A DNA stretch of 64,000 nucleotides from Deroplatys truncata (Eukaryota > Arthropoda > Insecta > Mantodea > Mantidae). The notes under the pieces were generated by a model. The model did no database searches. It was not told the origin of the DNA and saw only the letters and a program-made list of their open reading frames with translations. Of this stretch, positions 24,335 to 35,564 are shown piece by piece. Within the stretch, counting starts at the first letter, position 1. Each line of letters opens with the position of its first letter. Made by a program: the position numbers and the translations under genes. The stretch is taken from the NCBI GenBank assembly GCA_030765065.1, contig CM060990.1:500764190-500828189 (forward strand), written 5' to 3'.

Positions 24335-25915
24335 TGTATAAACCTACATTCCTCCTCCTCCTTCAACCCCTGTCTATCCTTGTATCCCTCCCTTTTCCAT
24401 ATTTCTCCCATATAAACGCATACTCTACTCCTCAACCCCTCTCTAGACTAGCACCTCTCCTCGTATTTCCCCGCTCTCATATAAATGCATTTTCCTCCTT
24501 GAAGACTCTCTCAACCTAGCACCTACATTCGTTTTCCTCGTCTCTCCATATAAACGCATACTCTGTCATTCAAACCTTCCTGCCTAATACCTCTCCTCGG
24601 TTTGCTAACTCTCCCATATAAATCGCCATATTCTACCCTTCAAGTCCTGTATGGTCTAGTACCTCTCATCGTATTCCCTATCTCTTCCGTATAAAGCGTA
24701 TCCCCTCCTCCTTCAGCATTAGTCTAGTCTAGCACCTCTCCTCGTATTCCCTATCTCTCCCGTATAAGCCTATATTCCCCACCTTCAGCGTCTGTCTAGC
24801 CTATTATCTGTTCACGTTTTCCCTATCTTTCCCATAAAAGTCATACTCCACACCTCAAACCCTGTCTAGGCTAATACTTCTCCTCATATTCCCCTACCTC
24901 TCTCATATAAGGCGCATTCCCCTACTTCAACCCTGTCTAGCCTAGCATCGACCCTCGTGTTCCCTATCTCTCGCAAATAAACGCCTACTCTATCATTCAA
25001 ACCTCCTAGCCTAATACCTCTCCTCGGTTCGCTATCTCTCCCATATACAACGCCATATTCTACCGTTCAAGTCTGTTTAGTATAGCATCTTTCCTTGTAT
25101 TCCCTATCTCTCTCATATAAAACGTATCCCTCCCTCCTCCAGCATCTAACTAGCCTAGCATCAGCCCTGGTATTCCCTATCTCTCCCCTATAAACGCATT
25201 TTTTCCTTGAACCGTCGCATCTACACTCGTTTTCCCTATCTTTTCCCATATAAACGCAAAAGTGGCCCAGCTTCTGTCTATCATACCATCTGTCCCCGTT
25301 TTCCATATATTCCTCATATAACGTATACCCCTCTCCTTAACCTCTGTCTACACTAGCACCTCCCCTTGTATGCCCTATCTCTGTCGTATAAAGTATATCT
25401 CTCCCTCCTTCAGTCCCTGCTCTACCGGGGAACTCTCTTCGTTTTCCCTATCTTCTACATATAAACGCATCTTTCCTCCTTGAAGTTTCTCTCTACCTAG
25501 CATATACCCTCGTTTTCCTCGTCTCTTCATATAAAAAGCCATACTCTTCCCTTCAACCCTGAATACTCTAGTACCTCTCCACGTATCCCCTATCTCTCCT
25601 GTATATATGTTCATTTTCCCCCTGCTTCAGCGTCTGTCTATCCTAGCATCTGTTCACGTTTTCCCTATATTTCCCATATAAACGCATATCCCATATCTCA
25701 AACTCTATCTAGTCTAACACTTTTCCTCGTATTCCCCGTATCTCTCATATAAAGCACATCCCGACTCCTTCAACCTCTATCTAGCCTAGCATCGATCTTC
25801 GTAGTCCCTATCTTCCCCATATAAACGCATTTTTCCTTCTGGAAGGACGTCTCAACCTAGCATATACCCTCGTTTTCCCTATTCTTTCCTATATAAACGC
25901 AAAACACTGTGCCAG
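24335..25915. repeat. ~72-bp minisatellite (P1 right)
   Basis: Inverted counterpart of the 10,040-11,640 array, with the same number and order of variant units as far as can be followed by eye. The duplication therefore copied an already expanded array. Confidence 0.9.
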
Positions 25916-25937
25916 CTTCCCCCTATGTATTCTACTA

Positions 25938-28616
25938 ACCTTCATCGTCGTTATCATTCATTTTCGTCACCATTATCACCATCTTCATCAAATCATCATT
26001 ATCAAACAAATTAATACTAATTTTCTGCCTAAGGGCAGGTCCTTCACTCCAAACGCAGTCTTCTCCACGCTTGCCCCCATTTCTTGGATTTTCCTGCTTC
26101 TTGTCTCCATCTATGAATCATATTGTCCTCTTCTAGTACCCTCTGCCGCATTTTCCCATTCACCCATACTCCTTGCTATCTCTTGGTATACAATTTTTCC
26201 TATCCAATGTGCAAGCCGATTGTTTTCCTCTTCCTGAACATAATAATAATTATATTATTATTATTATTATTATTATTATTGACGATGAATGTTCTTCCAC
26301 ACATACCGTGTTTAGACTATGGCACTGCTCTCCAGTCTGATTCTACCATTCCTATCAGAATCTTTTGTTCTCTTATCGCATCAAAGTTAGAGGCAGCATT
26401 GTATACATTAGAACTGGTTTTAACCACGCAGTTCCGTCAGATGTTTCTTCCGAGGGATAGGAAAATGTAGAGAAACAGTCCAGAGAACGCATCAATGCAA
26501 CGTCTAGAATGCTTTGAGCGATCAGATGAAAATAAGCAGTGATCGGTGCTGAGCAGAGGGACGCAGCTGAAAAAGGAGAGTGTAGTCAGCCGAGTGTTGA
26601 ACTCAGAAAGACAAGACTTTTATACAAATTTGTTGCAAAAGGTACGAAGTATTCAATTAATTTCACAATGATATTATTATTAAGTAAATTAAATTAACGT
26701 TTTAGTTACTTTAGTCATCATCCTCATCACTGAGTCTATCTATTCTAAATTCAAGAATAGAAGGAGCTAAAATCTTTGCCTAAAAGGACAACGACGGTTT
26801 GAAATTGATACGCTCTTATCCTAGACTAGTACTATATGTTTTGGTCGAAGCTCCTTTAATTACAATAATGATTTAATGCAATGATAATTACAAAGAGATT
26901 CTCCTGGCAGGTTATTCTTTAAAGAAAAGCTTAAAGCCTTTTATGGCTTTTATAGGAAGTGGCAGGAAACTTATGCACATTCAGTAAATAAAGGGCTGTA
27001 AGAGTTTGACTATTACAAACGATTCGTGTATATGAGATAATCACAATACTCACCAGATTTACATGTTTTATCTCCTATAATATATGTCACATATCTATTT
27101 TGGCAAGCTGCATGCTAGTGTCTATTGAAACCGGTATGAGAAATTTCATATACATTTCCCATATACTTCCTAAATATTCTCGAAATTCAGTCTTTCATTC
27201 GTACATGAATATTTATATCTCACGTTACACTTCAAATCCTCAATGCAAGGGCAAACCACTCACGGATGAGGTTAACCAGATCTCTTAAAACAAATACCAC
27301 GGTATTGCACTTGTCTCTCAATACATGAATGTGTAATCCTGAGAACAATCATTCACTTGAAGCAGCTTGTAATTGTGCTAACATTTTCATTTAATACATT
27401 TTGTTAATTGCTCCATTATATGTTTATAACTGTAACCGAAATGCGTCGATTGTTACATTCTGTAATTATTGCAAATGTTTTCGTAACCTCCAATAGATGG
27501 CAGGAGAATTGACTGTTTTTCTGAGGTGTACGCGTTGTTATCGTGGAAGAAACAATTTTCTGACGTCTGCAGTCACTGCCCTCATGATTTACAATAGCCC
27601 TATAGTGTGCCTTGAATAGCTGGAGGCATGATAGCTTTATGAACCTTTAGAAGAGAAAGCTGCATATTCCTAAAAGCGTTGAGTGGAAACCCAGCACATC
27701 AATAGCTTGTTCATCTTCATGGGAAATGCTCCATATTAAATTCCATAGAAGTCACCGTGAAAACAATTAGTAGTGTTACTGCTTCACCGTCAATCGGAAT
27801 TATGGCCAGTATGTAATACCCATGGCATTGTCGTATTTGTAATGAATTGCAGCTTTTGAAGTTCTCTTTATGAATACATATACCTCATTTACAACTCTGC
27901 GATTCCTTCTATTCACTGTTTTCAATTTATTGTAAGAATGTGTTACTTATTCAGATACATCATTGATGGTGTTATTGCGGAATCAAGGCATTTCCTTCAG
28001 AAGCTCAACCACGATCTCCAGAACTTATCTCTGAGGAATACTGTCCTTTATTTTGGATATGCTGCTGGAAACATGCTCTCTCTCTGTCTCCCTCATACAC
28101 GCACACACGCAACGCACATACGTAATCCTTCATGTCAAAATCCAAATTCTTTTCTACAACAGATTTCGGTGTTACAGGAAAATAAACGGAATTCGCCACA
28201 TTTCTCTCAAAATGAATATGGTGGCCACTCTAAATATAAAAAGTTAGGGCATGAACCTTTCTTTTATCTACTCTCACTTGAGTGTTTGTAATTGGAATGT
28301 GCTTCGCCAGTCTTAATTTTTGTGAACATAATCTCGTGCATTTCTAGCACTTGGGATTTTTAATGCTAATTGGCCAGATGTCTTGACTCGACGCAACTTC
28401 TATAGATTGTACGCTTTTATGATTAACTTTGCACATCCTTATGATCGATGTACGTAATCACAAACTTTTAAATAGCTGGATGCTATTAACGTGTTGAAAC
28501 GTAAAGCGTTCCTGTTTCCTTTTAATCATCAAAATGTGCAAGCGTTCAACCGCCATTGAAAATGGGAAATACGACGTCGTGTTATTACCCATTTAAAATT
28601 TGGTTTAGGTTATTAC

Positions 28617-28652
<36 letters not shown>

Positions 28653-28789
28653 TATTATTATCATCTCAGTCGCATAAAAGTAGTGTAATAATGTTCCTTC
28701 TAGCAAAGGAACCGACACAAGGGTTAATTTGTAAAAACAGGGTTTAGTGGAAAAGCGCCTAAATATCATGTGCGTTCCGGCACAGGTCA
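25938..28789. other. Intergenic between P1 and P2
   Basis: No gene recognised. Contains (ATT)n tracts at about 26,246-26,280 and 28,612-28,662. Confidence 0.45.
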
Positions 28790-28809
28790 CGTGATCTTTG
28801 GTATTGGAA

Positions 28810-29450
28810 GGGGCTTTAATTGGTTTTAATTGGGTTTCATTGGTCTTTCGAGCAAAGGGGACATAAACGACACCTTCCTTCTAGCACAAGAATCGCCACA
28901 AGGGACAAATTCCCTTCCGCGTGGTGGCTTTTAGAGGAAGACCCGACCTAAACGACACGTATGTTCACCATCAAATTAATGGTTATTTAACTGGTTTAAT
29001 TGGTTTCAATTGGGTTTAATTAGTATTTCGAGCAAAGACGACTTAAAGGACATGTATGTTCTGGATCAAATTTATGGCTACTGGCGGAGTTTGTAGTCTT
29101 AAATTGGGTTTAATTGGTCTTTCAAGCCAATACGACCCAAATAACGTGTATGTTCTGGATCAAATTTATGGTTACTGGCGGAGTTGACAGTTTGTCATTC
29201 CCGTCCACGTGGCGGCATTTAGAGGAAGACCCGAGCTAAACGACACGTATGTTCATCATCAAATCAAGGTTACTGGTGGAGTTGGTAATTTTGAGGGTCG
29301 CTTACATGGATACGTGGTGGCTTTTAGAGGAAGACTCGACCTAAACGACACGTATGTTCACCATCAAATCAATGATACTGGTGGAATTGGTAATTGTGAG
29401 GGTCGTTTACATGGCCACGTGGTGGCTTTTAGTGGAAGAAACACTTAAAA
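28810..29450. repeat. ~100-bp minisatellite at P2 left end
   Basis: Imperfect units contain AGAGGAAGACCCGACCTAAA, CGACACGTATGTTCACCATC and GGTTTCAATTGGGTTTAATT words; about five units are present. The right arm has fewer (about 37,060-37,229). The open frame through it is a repeat artefact. Confidence 0.75.
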
Positions 29451-29733
29451 GTCGCGTCCCTCCTCAAGCAAGTACTGGCTTTGGAGTGGGGGAGGTAATT
29501 ACTTTAAGGATGAGACATGATTCACCGACCGTGAGAACCATTGCTACATCGCTTTCCCATGTTGACTAACAAATCTTTCAAATCCGGTACAGTTGCAAAC
29601 TTAAAAATGAATGGACCGCATCCGTGAAAGCCAATAGACGGCTGTTCTTCGCTTCAAGCTCCGCCTTCAAACCCTATGAATGCGCATGCGCCGCCCTACC
29701 CTTCTGCAATTATCCCCACCATTATACCACTGC

Positions 29734-29740
29734 TATATAA
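29734..29740 (+). promoter_or_regulatory. TATA box of the spliced Cys/His-rich gene (left)
   Basis: TATATAA lies 78 bp upstream of the first ATG (29,818), leaving a short 5'UTR. The mirrored box in the right arm is at about 36,730-36,737. Confidence 0.6.
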
Positions 29741-29817
29741 GGTCCCAGGCCTAACACACTGAAAGTATTATTTGAAGGTCTTTGTAGAAAGGGTTTCTCA
29801 ATCTGCAGGTCATTAGT

Positions 29818-30897
29818 ATGGCAGGAATGGAAGAGTTTTGGAGTGCGCGTGGAGAGGAAGCGTACCACTACACCTACTACCACAAGGAGGAGTGCAATGG
29901 GTTCACACATTCGATTGTATGTAACATGCCCTCATATCATGACCAGATGTCTTCAAGAGAAATATGCACAGAGAACTGCCCAGTCTACAGAAGAAGGTAT
30001 CTAAAAGTAGACCATATTTTATTCCTTTCTAGGAAATACTATGCTACATCTAATCTTTAAAGAAAATAACGTATTTGAAATATGTTCGTTCTTCCAGAGG
30101 AGGGGATGCAGATGAGGAACAACACAGAGGCGTGAATGATGTCGATGTCCTTGTAACCACCCATGCGGTCCAATCCCATTCTGAATTTTGTAATGGTGAT
30201 ACCCATGCAACCCTATGTGAGAAGCCAGAGGTGCACGATCAAATGAAGTCGAACTACCTGTGTGATGAAAACTGCGCTGTATTCTTACTCAGGCGGGGAA
30301 ACCTAAGGTAAGTGGAATTGAAAATATCTAGATGCTCTTACCCTGAACGGGTTGTAGAATATCTAATGTTTAAAAAAAATAATTAAAATTGTTCCAGAAA
30401 TCGTCAGACAACGCCTATTCCTACAGAGGACATAGATGAAGTAGATTTCCCGTATGTACGGCAGCTTTTGATGACTTTGGATGACCAATCAATTTGCAAG
30501 TAGATGGCGATCTACTCCAGGTGACTCCTGAACATTCACCCAGGAAACGAGCAGAATTACACAAAGTAATACAGTGAGTATTAATTTCAAATCTATGAAA
30601 GAACACTCATGCTTTAAATAAACTACATCGCTCCCATTCATGGTGTCTAACATGTGCAATTCCTTTCAGGAGACTCGCGAATCTGTTTAAAAAAATGATT
30701 TTTCTAATAGATGCAATATGTAATGTTCCAGGTCCGCTACTAAGAAGCCCACCAGGAGGAAGAACAATAAAACCTTTGAGGATCTCCATGGGAGGTTGGC
30801 GCTATTGGAAGAGCGAATTACCTGCACTAACACCCCGAAGAGAGATGCAAGCACCCGCACTCGTGCTCCAAGGCGGCTACACCTCAAGAAGCAGTAG
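29818..30897 (+). pseudogene. Four-exon Cys/His-rich gene, P2 left copy (frameshifted)
   Basis: Exons inferred from reading frame and splice sites: 29,818-29,996, 30,098-30,307, 30,398-30,573 and 30,732-30,897. All introns are phase 2 with GT donors (e.g. GTAAGT at 30,308, GTGAGT at 30,574) and CAG acceptors in TTCCAG. Exon 3 lacks 10 nt relative to the right copy (after GATGACCAA), which shifts the frame and stops it at TAG just after SICK. Exons 1, 2 and 4 remain open. See the right copy for the domain description. Divergence in exon 1 is a few percent. Confidence 0.7.
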
Positions 30898-31313
30898 TGT
30901 CAATATAGGATTATATTATAAAATCCCAGTGCTCCTCATAAAAGAAACAGACAATAATAATTTCGTGTATATGACAAAATATAACTGGCAGATAATTCAA
31001 AAAAAGTCTCGCAGAATTCGAAACATATCTGAAAGTGAAGAACTGTCCGAACAGAGAGTGCAGTGAACATGTTGTATTCTCCTATAATATCACAGTGTTT
31101 ATGGAAAGTGGAAAAATTACACTTTTTAATACTTCTTTAAATTACGGTGAAATTCAGTTGAATTATGATGTACTATCACTAATAAAAAGACTCGAATCCT
31201 ATATAGATAGACATCTGCAGAACTTGTGTATTGTAAATGAAGACACTTATGTAGGGACAAGGAGCTGGAGGCAGAAGGCGCTGGAAATGTATAATAAGAA
31301 AATAAAGAAGTGA
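30898..31313 (+). CDS. Hypothetical protein downstream of the Cys/His gene, two frames (P2 left)
   Basis: Function not recognised. An open stretch directly abutting the exon-4 stop (SVNIGLYYKIPVLLIKE...) runs to a seven-A run (30,999-31,005). Beyond it the coding-like frame is +1 relative to the first (AEFETYLK, then VVFSYNITVF... to YNKKIKK, stop at 31,313). Both arms have the identical seven-A run, so the frame change predates the inverted duplication or is functional. The protein could be separate, or the C-terminal part of the Cys/His-rich polypeptide after an ancient frameshift. AATAAA overlaps the 3' end. Confidence 0.45.
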
Positions 31314-31389
31314 ATATCTCTTTTATAACGTGTTTTATTCACGAAAAACCCCCTTACACTTCCTTATATCAAGCATAAAATAACTACAT

Positions 31390-32604
31390 TTAAATTAAAG
31401 ACTGCATCATATAAGACAGGGGCTTGTATGTAAATACTTTGTAATAAATTATCAAGCAATACAAAGATGTCTGTGTAGGAATATTTGCACTAGTTTGAAT
31501 TTCCAGTCTAATATTGACAGCTCCATTTACAACCTCGTCAGACTGATGTGAGCAGTCAATGGCAAATATCGCTGCATGTTTAAGAAAATCTTTTCTCCTC
31601 AATAAGGGGTAATTATCTCTCGAATAATAGGAGCTTTGGAACTTTGAATACATTTCATATAACGAGGCAAATCTAGAGTTCCCAAAGTCCAAGTTCATAT
31701 CATGGTAGGGATAACATTCACTATTGAGATAAAGTCTCAAATTGGTTATGTTGCAATGATCAAACTCGGAACAGTCTTTAGTTGCATTATTTACTCTCGA
31801 AGTCTGCGCTCCCACAATAGCAAATCTTGGTTTCTCGGGTCTCAATATTGTTGCAACGTTCCATGTAAATGATCTATTTTAAGGTACCGCAGGCTGAGTA
31901 TGCAGATCCATACTTCGAAAGGCTATATTTAATGGCCTGTCTGACTTGACAATCTTAAGGATCTCAACCTTTTCACCACCAGAAAGGCGTATTATAGGCA
32001 TCCGCGACTCGATACGTTTAAGTTTAACAATAGCATTTTCTTCTCCTTCGGGTGCCAGAATACAGTTTTTAGAGGTCTTGGATCGAATGAGGACCAGCTC
32101 AAACTTGCTGTTGAGTATGAGGTCCTTGTGATCATCTGGAAATCCCAGAAGCATTGACAGCGGTACTATAGCGTTGAATGCTCCACTTGCAGGATGCACA
32201 ATATCCACATCTTCTCCAGGGTAGCACCATCCAGCATTGAGTAAACGGTTGGATTCCATAGGGTTGAGTGCAGCATAGTTGCGCATAGTTGATGTAATCC
32301 CTGGATTTCTTGTTCTGTCTCTAGTCGATCTATTCATGTCCAATCGAATCTCGTCAAACATAAATGCAATAGCATTATTGGTGAGCCAAGCTGTAGTAGT
32401 TGTTCCATTAGGTTTAGTAACAGATCCCTCAATGTAGAGATAACTCTGGTTAGGTAGAGTACATAAATCTTCAGCTTGACAAGGGATTCTAATCTCATCA
32501 TTCGCGTCCAGAGCAGATGTATTATACGGTAAAAACACATGCTCCTCTTCTTTAGCAATCTTGTACTCGAATGTAGGTGTTTCCGACACATTGAAGATGT
32601 CCAT
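31390..32604 (-). pseudogene. Major capsid protein (putative double jelly roll), P2 left copy
   Basis: A 404-codon gene with one nonsense codon. Sequence features such as WLTNNAIAFMFDEIRLDMN, RNPGITSTMRNYAAL and FDHCNITNL...YLNSECYPYH match what I know of the MCP family of metazoan Maverick/adintovirus-like elements. The jelly-roll fold itself is inferred. TAA at 31,879-31,881 replaces a Gln codon present in the right copy; the frame is otherwise open to 31,390. It lies 130 bp downstream of the penton gene. A minus-strand AATAAA near 31,330 would serve polyadenylation and overlaps the convergent gene's 3' end. Confidence 0.75.
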
Positions 32605-32736
32605 TACAGAATTCTGAAGCCCAATGCTTCAAGGAACCTCCTATTGCTCTATGTTAACACACTGAGTGTCGCAGGTAGAGTATGATGTATACGACGATGC
32701 GCAGGCTTATTATATCCTTGTAGGCGTCTTCTTCTG

Positions 32737-33447
32737 CTAAAATATATTCCCATTATGACGTATGTGAAGTCTTATGCTTATATCCACGTTTCTAAAGTTG
32801 ATGGGATGACCGTTCTGGTCGACTACTCGAAGAGTGATTTGGTCGATAAAGTTAGTGTCTATGATAGGCAGGTAAATAGGATTTGAAGGCTCTTGCGAAA
32901 TGTGATGTCCTGGCGGAACAGAAGGGAAAAACTCATAGATCGAGTGTCCGCTTTTACCGTCGATGAAAGAGCCTGTTGCAATACTGCACTCGATTCGTAT
33001 TATGCTAACCTTAAATATGTTTACTAGGAAATCAGATTCAGTCACTTGATTAGCAGGAATGACTTTGCTTTCACTGAAGCCTAAAAGGGTTCCAATAGAG
33101 CATTCCCTTGAAAAATCCATAGGAAAAGGACATTTAATTTCAGCCTTCATTGTATTATTATTAGGTCGAATAAAGAAGACATCCTCATCCAATTGAAGCT
33201 TATCTTTGATGTATGCATTAATATCGGTAATCTCATAAGTTCCATGAGGTATATCAATGACTTTAAGATTGTTATTGTAAATGTAATGATACTGATTATT
33301 GCTATGATCCACATTGGGAATAGAATAGAAGGTTTCAAAATTCAAAAGAGCGATCTCATAATATCCTTTAGGATCGATCCTCAGAAGAGGATTCAGGTGC
33401 GTTGTCAGAACAGATTCATTACCGCTAACAGCAATAGTGTAGCTCAT
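32737..33447 (-). CDS. Penton / minor capsid protein (putative single jelly roll)
   Basis: An intact 236-residue frame from ATG at 33,447. Residues around ETFYSIPNVDHSNNQYHY, FIRPNNNTMKAEI, SIGTLLGFSES, IYEFFPSVPPGHHI and ITLRVVDQNGHPINF are characteristic of the minor-capsid/penton-like protein encoded beside the MCP in metazoan Mavericks. The penton role is inferred from gene order. Its ATG overlaps the protease stop as ATGA (33,444-33,447). Most of the gene lies in the single-copy loop of P2, with the last ~33 codons in the palindromic arm. A Met three codons into an upstream extension is less likely than this start. It is the only undamaged structural gene in the window. Confidence 0.7.
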   Translation of the reverse strand: MSYTIAVSGNESVLTTHLNPLLRIDPKGYYEIALLNFETFYSIPNVDHSNNQYHYIYNNNLKVIDIPHGTYEITDINAYIKDKLQLDEDVFFIRPNNNTMKAEIKCPFPMDFSRECSIGTLLGFSESKVIPANQVTESDFLVNIFKVSIIRIECSIATGSFIDGKSGHSIYEFFPSVPPGHHISQEPSNPIYLPIIDTNFIDQITLRVVDQNGHPINFRNVDISIRLHIRHNGNIF

Positions 33448-33626
33448 TGTAATAGAAATTGTAAGCACAAGTGTCCACAGATGACTGAGCTAAAACTCTG
33501 AAACCTCTCGGTATTATACATTAACCTAACACCTCTGAGATACCTTTCTATCTCTTTAGGAGGCTTTAGGTTCCCAAAGCTATCGAAATAAAATGCAATG
33601 TTACCCTCCTTCCTTACAGCAAACCA
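33444..33626 (-). pseudogene. Adenain-like cysteine protease, C-terminal fragment fused to antisense penton
   Basis: The last ~60 residues of an adenovirus-protease-like (peptidase C5) maturation protease: WFAVRKEGNIAFYFDSFG corresponds to the segment with the acidic catalytic residue, and SSVICGHLCLQF contains the CGxxC nucleophile motif. The N-terminal half, including the position expected for the catalytic His before the Trp, was lost at the palindrome junction at 33,626/33,627. The open frame continues to 33,707 only because antisense penton sequence from the arm happens to read in frame. Non-functional as a protease. Confidence 0.7.
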
Positions 33627-33857
33627 ACTCTTCGAGTAGTCGACCAGAACGGTCATCCCATCAACTTTAGAAACGTGGATATAAGCATAAGACTTCACAT
33701 ACGTCATAATGGGAATATATTTTAGCAGAAGAAGACGCCTACAAGGATATAATAAGCCTGCGCATCGTCGTATACGTCATACTCTACCTGTGACACTCAG
33801 TGTGTTAACATCGAGCAATAGGAGGTTCCTTGAAGCATTGGGCTTCAGAATTCTGTA

Positions 33858-35072
33858 ATGGACATCTTCAATGTGACGGAAACACCTACATTCGAGTACA
33901 AGATTGCTAAAGAAGAGGAGCATGTGTTTTTACCGTATAATACATCGGCTCTGGACGCGAATGATGAGATTAGAATCCCTTGTCAAGCTGAAGATTTATG
34001 TACTCTACCTAACCGGAGTTATCTCTACATTTAGGGATCTGTTACTAAACCTAATGGAACAACTACTACAGCTTGGCTCACCAATAATGCTATTGCATTT
34101 ATGTTTGACGAGATTCGATTGGACATGAATAGATCGACTATAGACAGAACAAGAAATCCAGGGATTACATCAACTATGCGCAACTATGCTGCACTCAACC
34201 CTATGGAATCCAACCGTTTACTCAATGCTGGATGGTGCTACCCTGGAGAAGATGTGGATATTGTGCATCCTGCAAGTGGAGCATTCAACGCTATAGTACC
34301 GCTGTCAATGCTTCTGGGATTTCCAGATGATCACACGGACCTCATACTCAACAGCAAGTTTGAGCTGGTCCTCGTTCGATCCAAGGACTCTAAAAACTGT
34401 ATTCTGGCACCCGAAGGAGAAGAAAATGCTATTGTTAAACTTAAACGTATCGAGTCGCGGATGCCTATAATACGCCTTTCTGATGGTGAAAAGGTTGAGA
34501 TCCTTAAGATTGTCAAGTCAGACAGGCCATTAAATATAGCCTTTCGAAGTATGGATCTGCATACTCAGCCTGCGGTACCTCAAACTAGATCATTTACATG
34601 GAACGTTGCAACAACATCGAGACCCGAGAAACCAAGATTTGCTATTGTGGGAGCGCAGACTTCGAGAGTAAATAATGCAACTAAAGACTGTTCCGAGTTT
34701 GATCATTGCAACATAACCAATTTGAGACTTTATCTCAATAGTGAATGTTATCCCTACCATGATATGAACTTGGACTTTGGGAACTCTAGATTTGCCTCGT
34801 TATATGAAATGTATTCAAAGTTCCAAAGCTCCTATTATTCGAGAGATAATTACCCCTTATTGAGGAGAAAAGATTTTCTTAAACATGCAGCGATATTTGC
34901 CATTGACTGCTCACATCAGTCTGACGAGGTTGTAAATGGAGCTGTCAATATTAGACTGGAAATTCAAACTAGTGCAAATATTCCTGCACAGACATCTTTG
35001 TATTGCTTGATAATTCATTACAAAGTATTTACTTACAAGCCCCTGTCTCATATGATGCAGTCTTTAATTTAA
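33858..35072 (+). pseudogene. Major capsid protein, P2 right copy
   Basis: Exact-length counterpart of the left MCP (404 codons), near-identical over its length. One TAG at 34,032-34,034 replaces the Glu in LYIEG; it is otherwise open to 35,072. Each MCP copy therefore carries a different single nonsense mutation acquired after duplication. AATAAA near 35,122 follows. Confidence 0.78.
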
Positions 35073-35148
35073 ATGTAGTTATTTTATGCTTGATATAAGG
35101 AAGTGTAAGGGGGTTTTTCGTGAATAAAATACGTTATAAAAGAGATAT

Positions 35149-35564
35149 TCACTTCTTTATTTTCTTATTATACAATTCCAGCGCCTTCTGCCTCCAGCTC
35201 CTTGTCCCTACATAAGTGTCCTCATTTACAATACACAGGTTCTGCAGATGTCTATCTATATAGGATTCGAGTCTTTTTATTAGTGATAGTACATCATAAT
35301 TCAACTGAATTTCACCGTAATTTAAAGAAGTATTAAAAAGTGTAATTTTTACACTTTCCATAAACACTGTGATATTATAGGAGAATACAACATGTTCACT
35401 GTACTCTCTGTTCGGACAGTTCTTCACTTTCAGATATGTTTCGAATTCTGCGAGACTTTTTTTGAATTATCTGCCAGTTATATTTTGTCATATACACGAA
35501 ATTATTATTGTCTGTTTCTTTTATGAGGAGCACTGGGATTTTATAATATAATCCTATATTGACA
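35149..35564 (-). CDS. Hypothetical protein downstream of the Cys/His gene, two frames (P2 right)
   Basis: Mirror of 30,898-31,313, with the same seven-base homopolymer (T-run 35,457-35,463 on the plus strand) separating two coding-like frames. Minor substitutions only. Function not recognised. Confidence 0.45.

Larger units (their letters stand above)
19464..25937. repeat. Palindrome P1, right arm
   Basis: Inverted copy of 10,022-18,410. The match begins near 19,464 and ends at TCTACTA (25,937). It lacks the counterpart of 15,414-17,673 (PolB N-terminus, both promoter units and most of the SINE array); the deletion junction is at about 20,204-20,206, where SINE body meets PolB coding sequence. 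Confidence 0.9.
28790..32835. repeat. Palindrome P2, left arm
   Basis: Inverted-homologous to 33,627-37,229. Paired positions sum to 66,462: the MCP start at 32,604 pairs with 33,858, and the A-run at 30,999 with the T-run ending at 35,463. The inner edge is sharp at GACTACTCGAAGAGT (ends 32,835). The outer edge lies within a minisatellite and is approximate. Arms differ by scattered substitutions and indels. Confidence 0.9.

Noticed and set aside
31946..32131. Frames antisense or shifted to MCP (also 32,334-32,591 and 33,904-34,128)
   Set aside because: Shadows of the MCP reading frame; they mirror each other because the arms are inverted copies.
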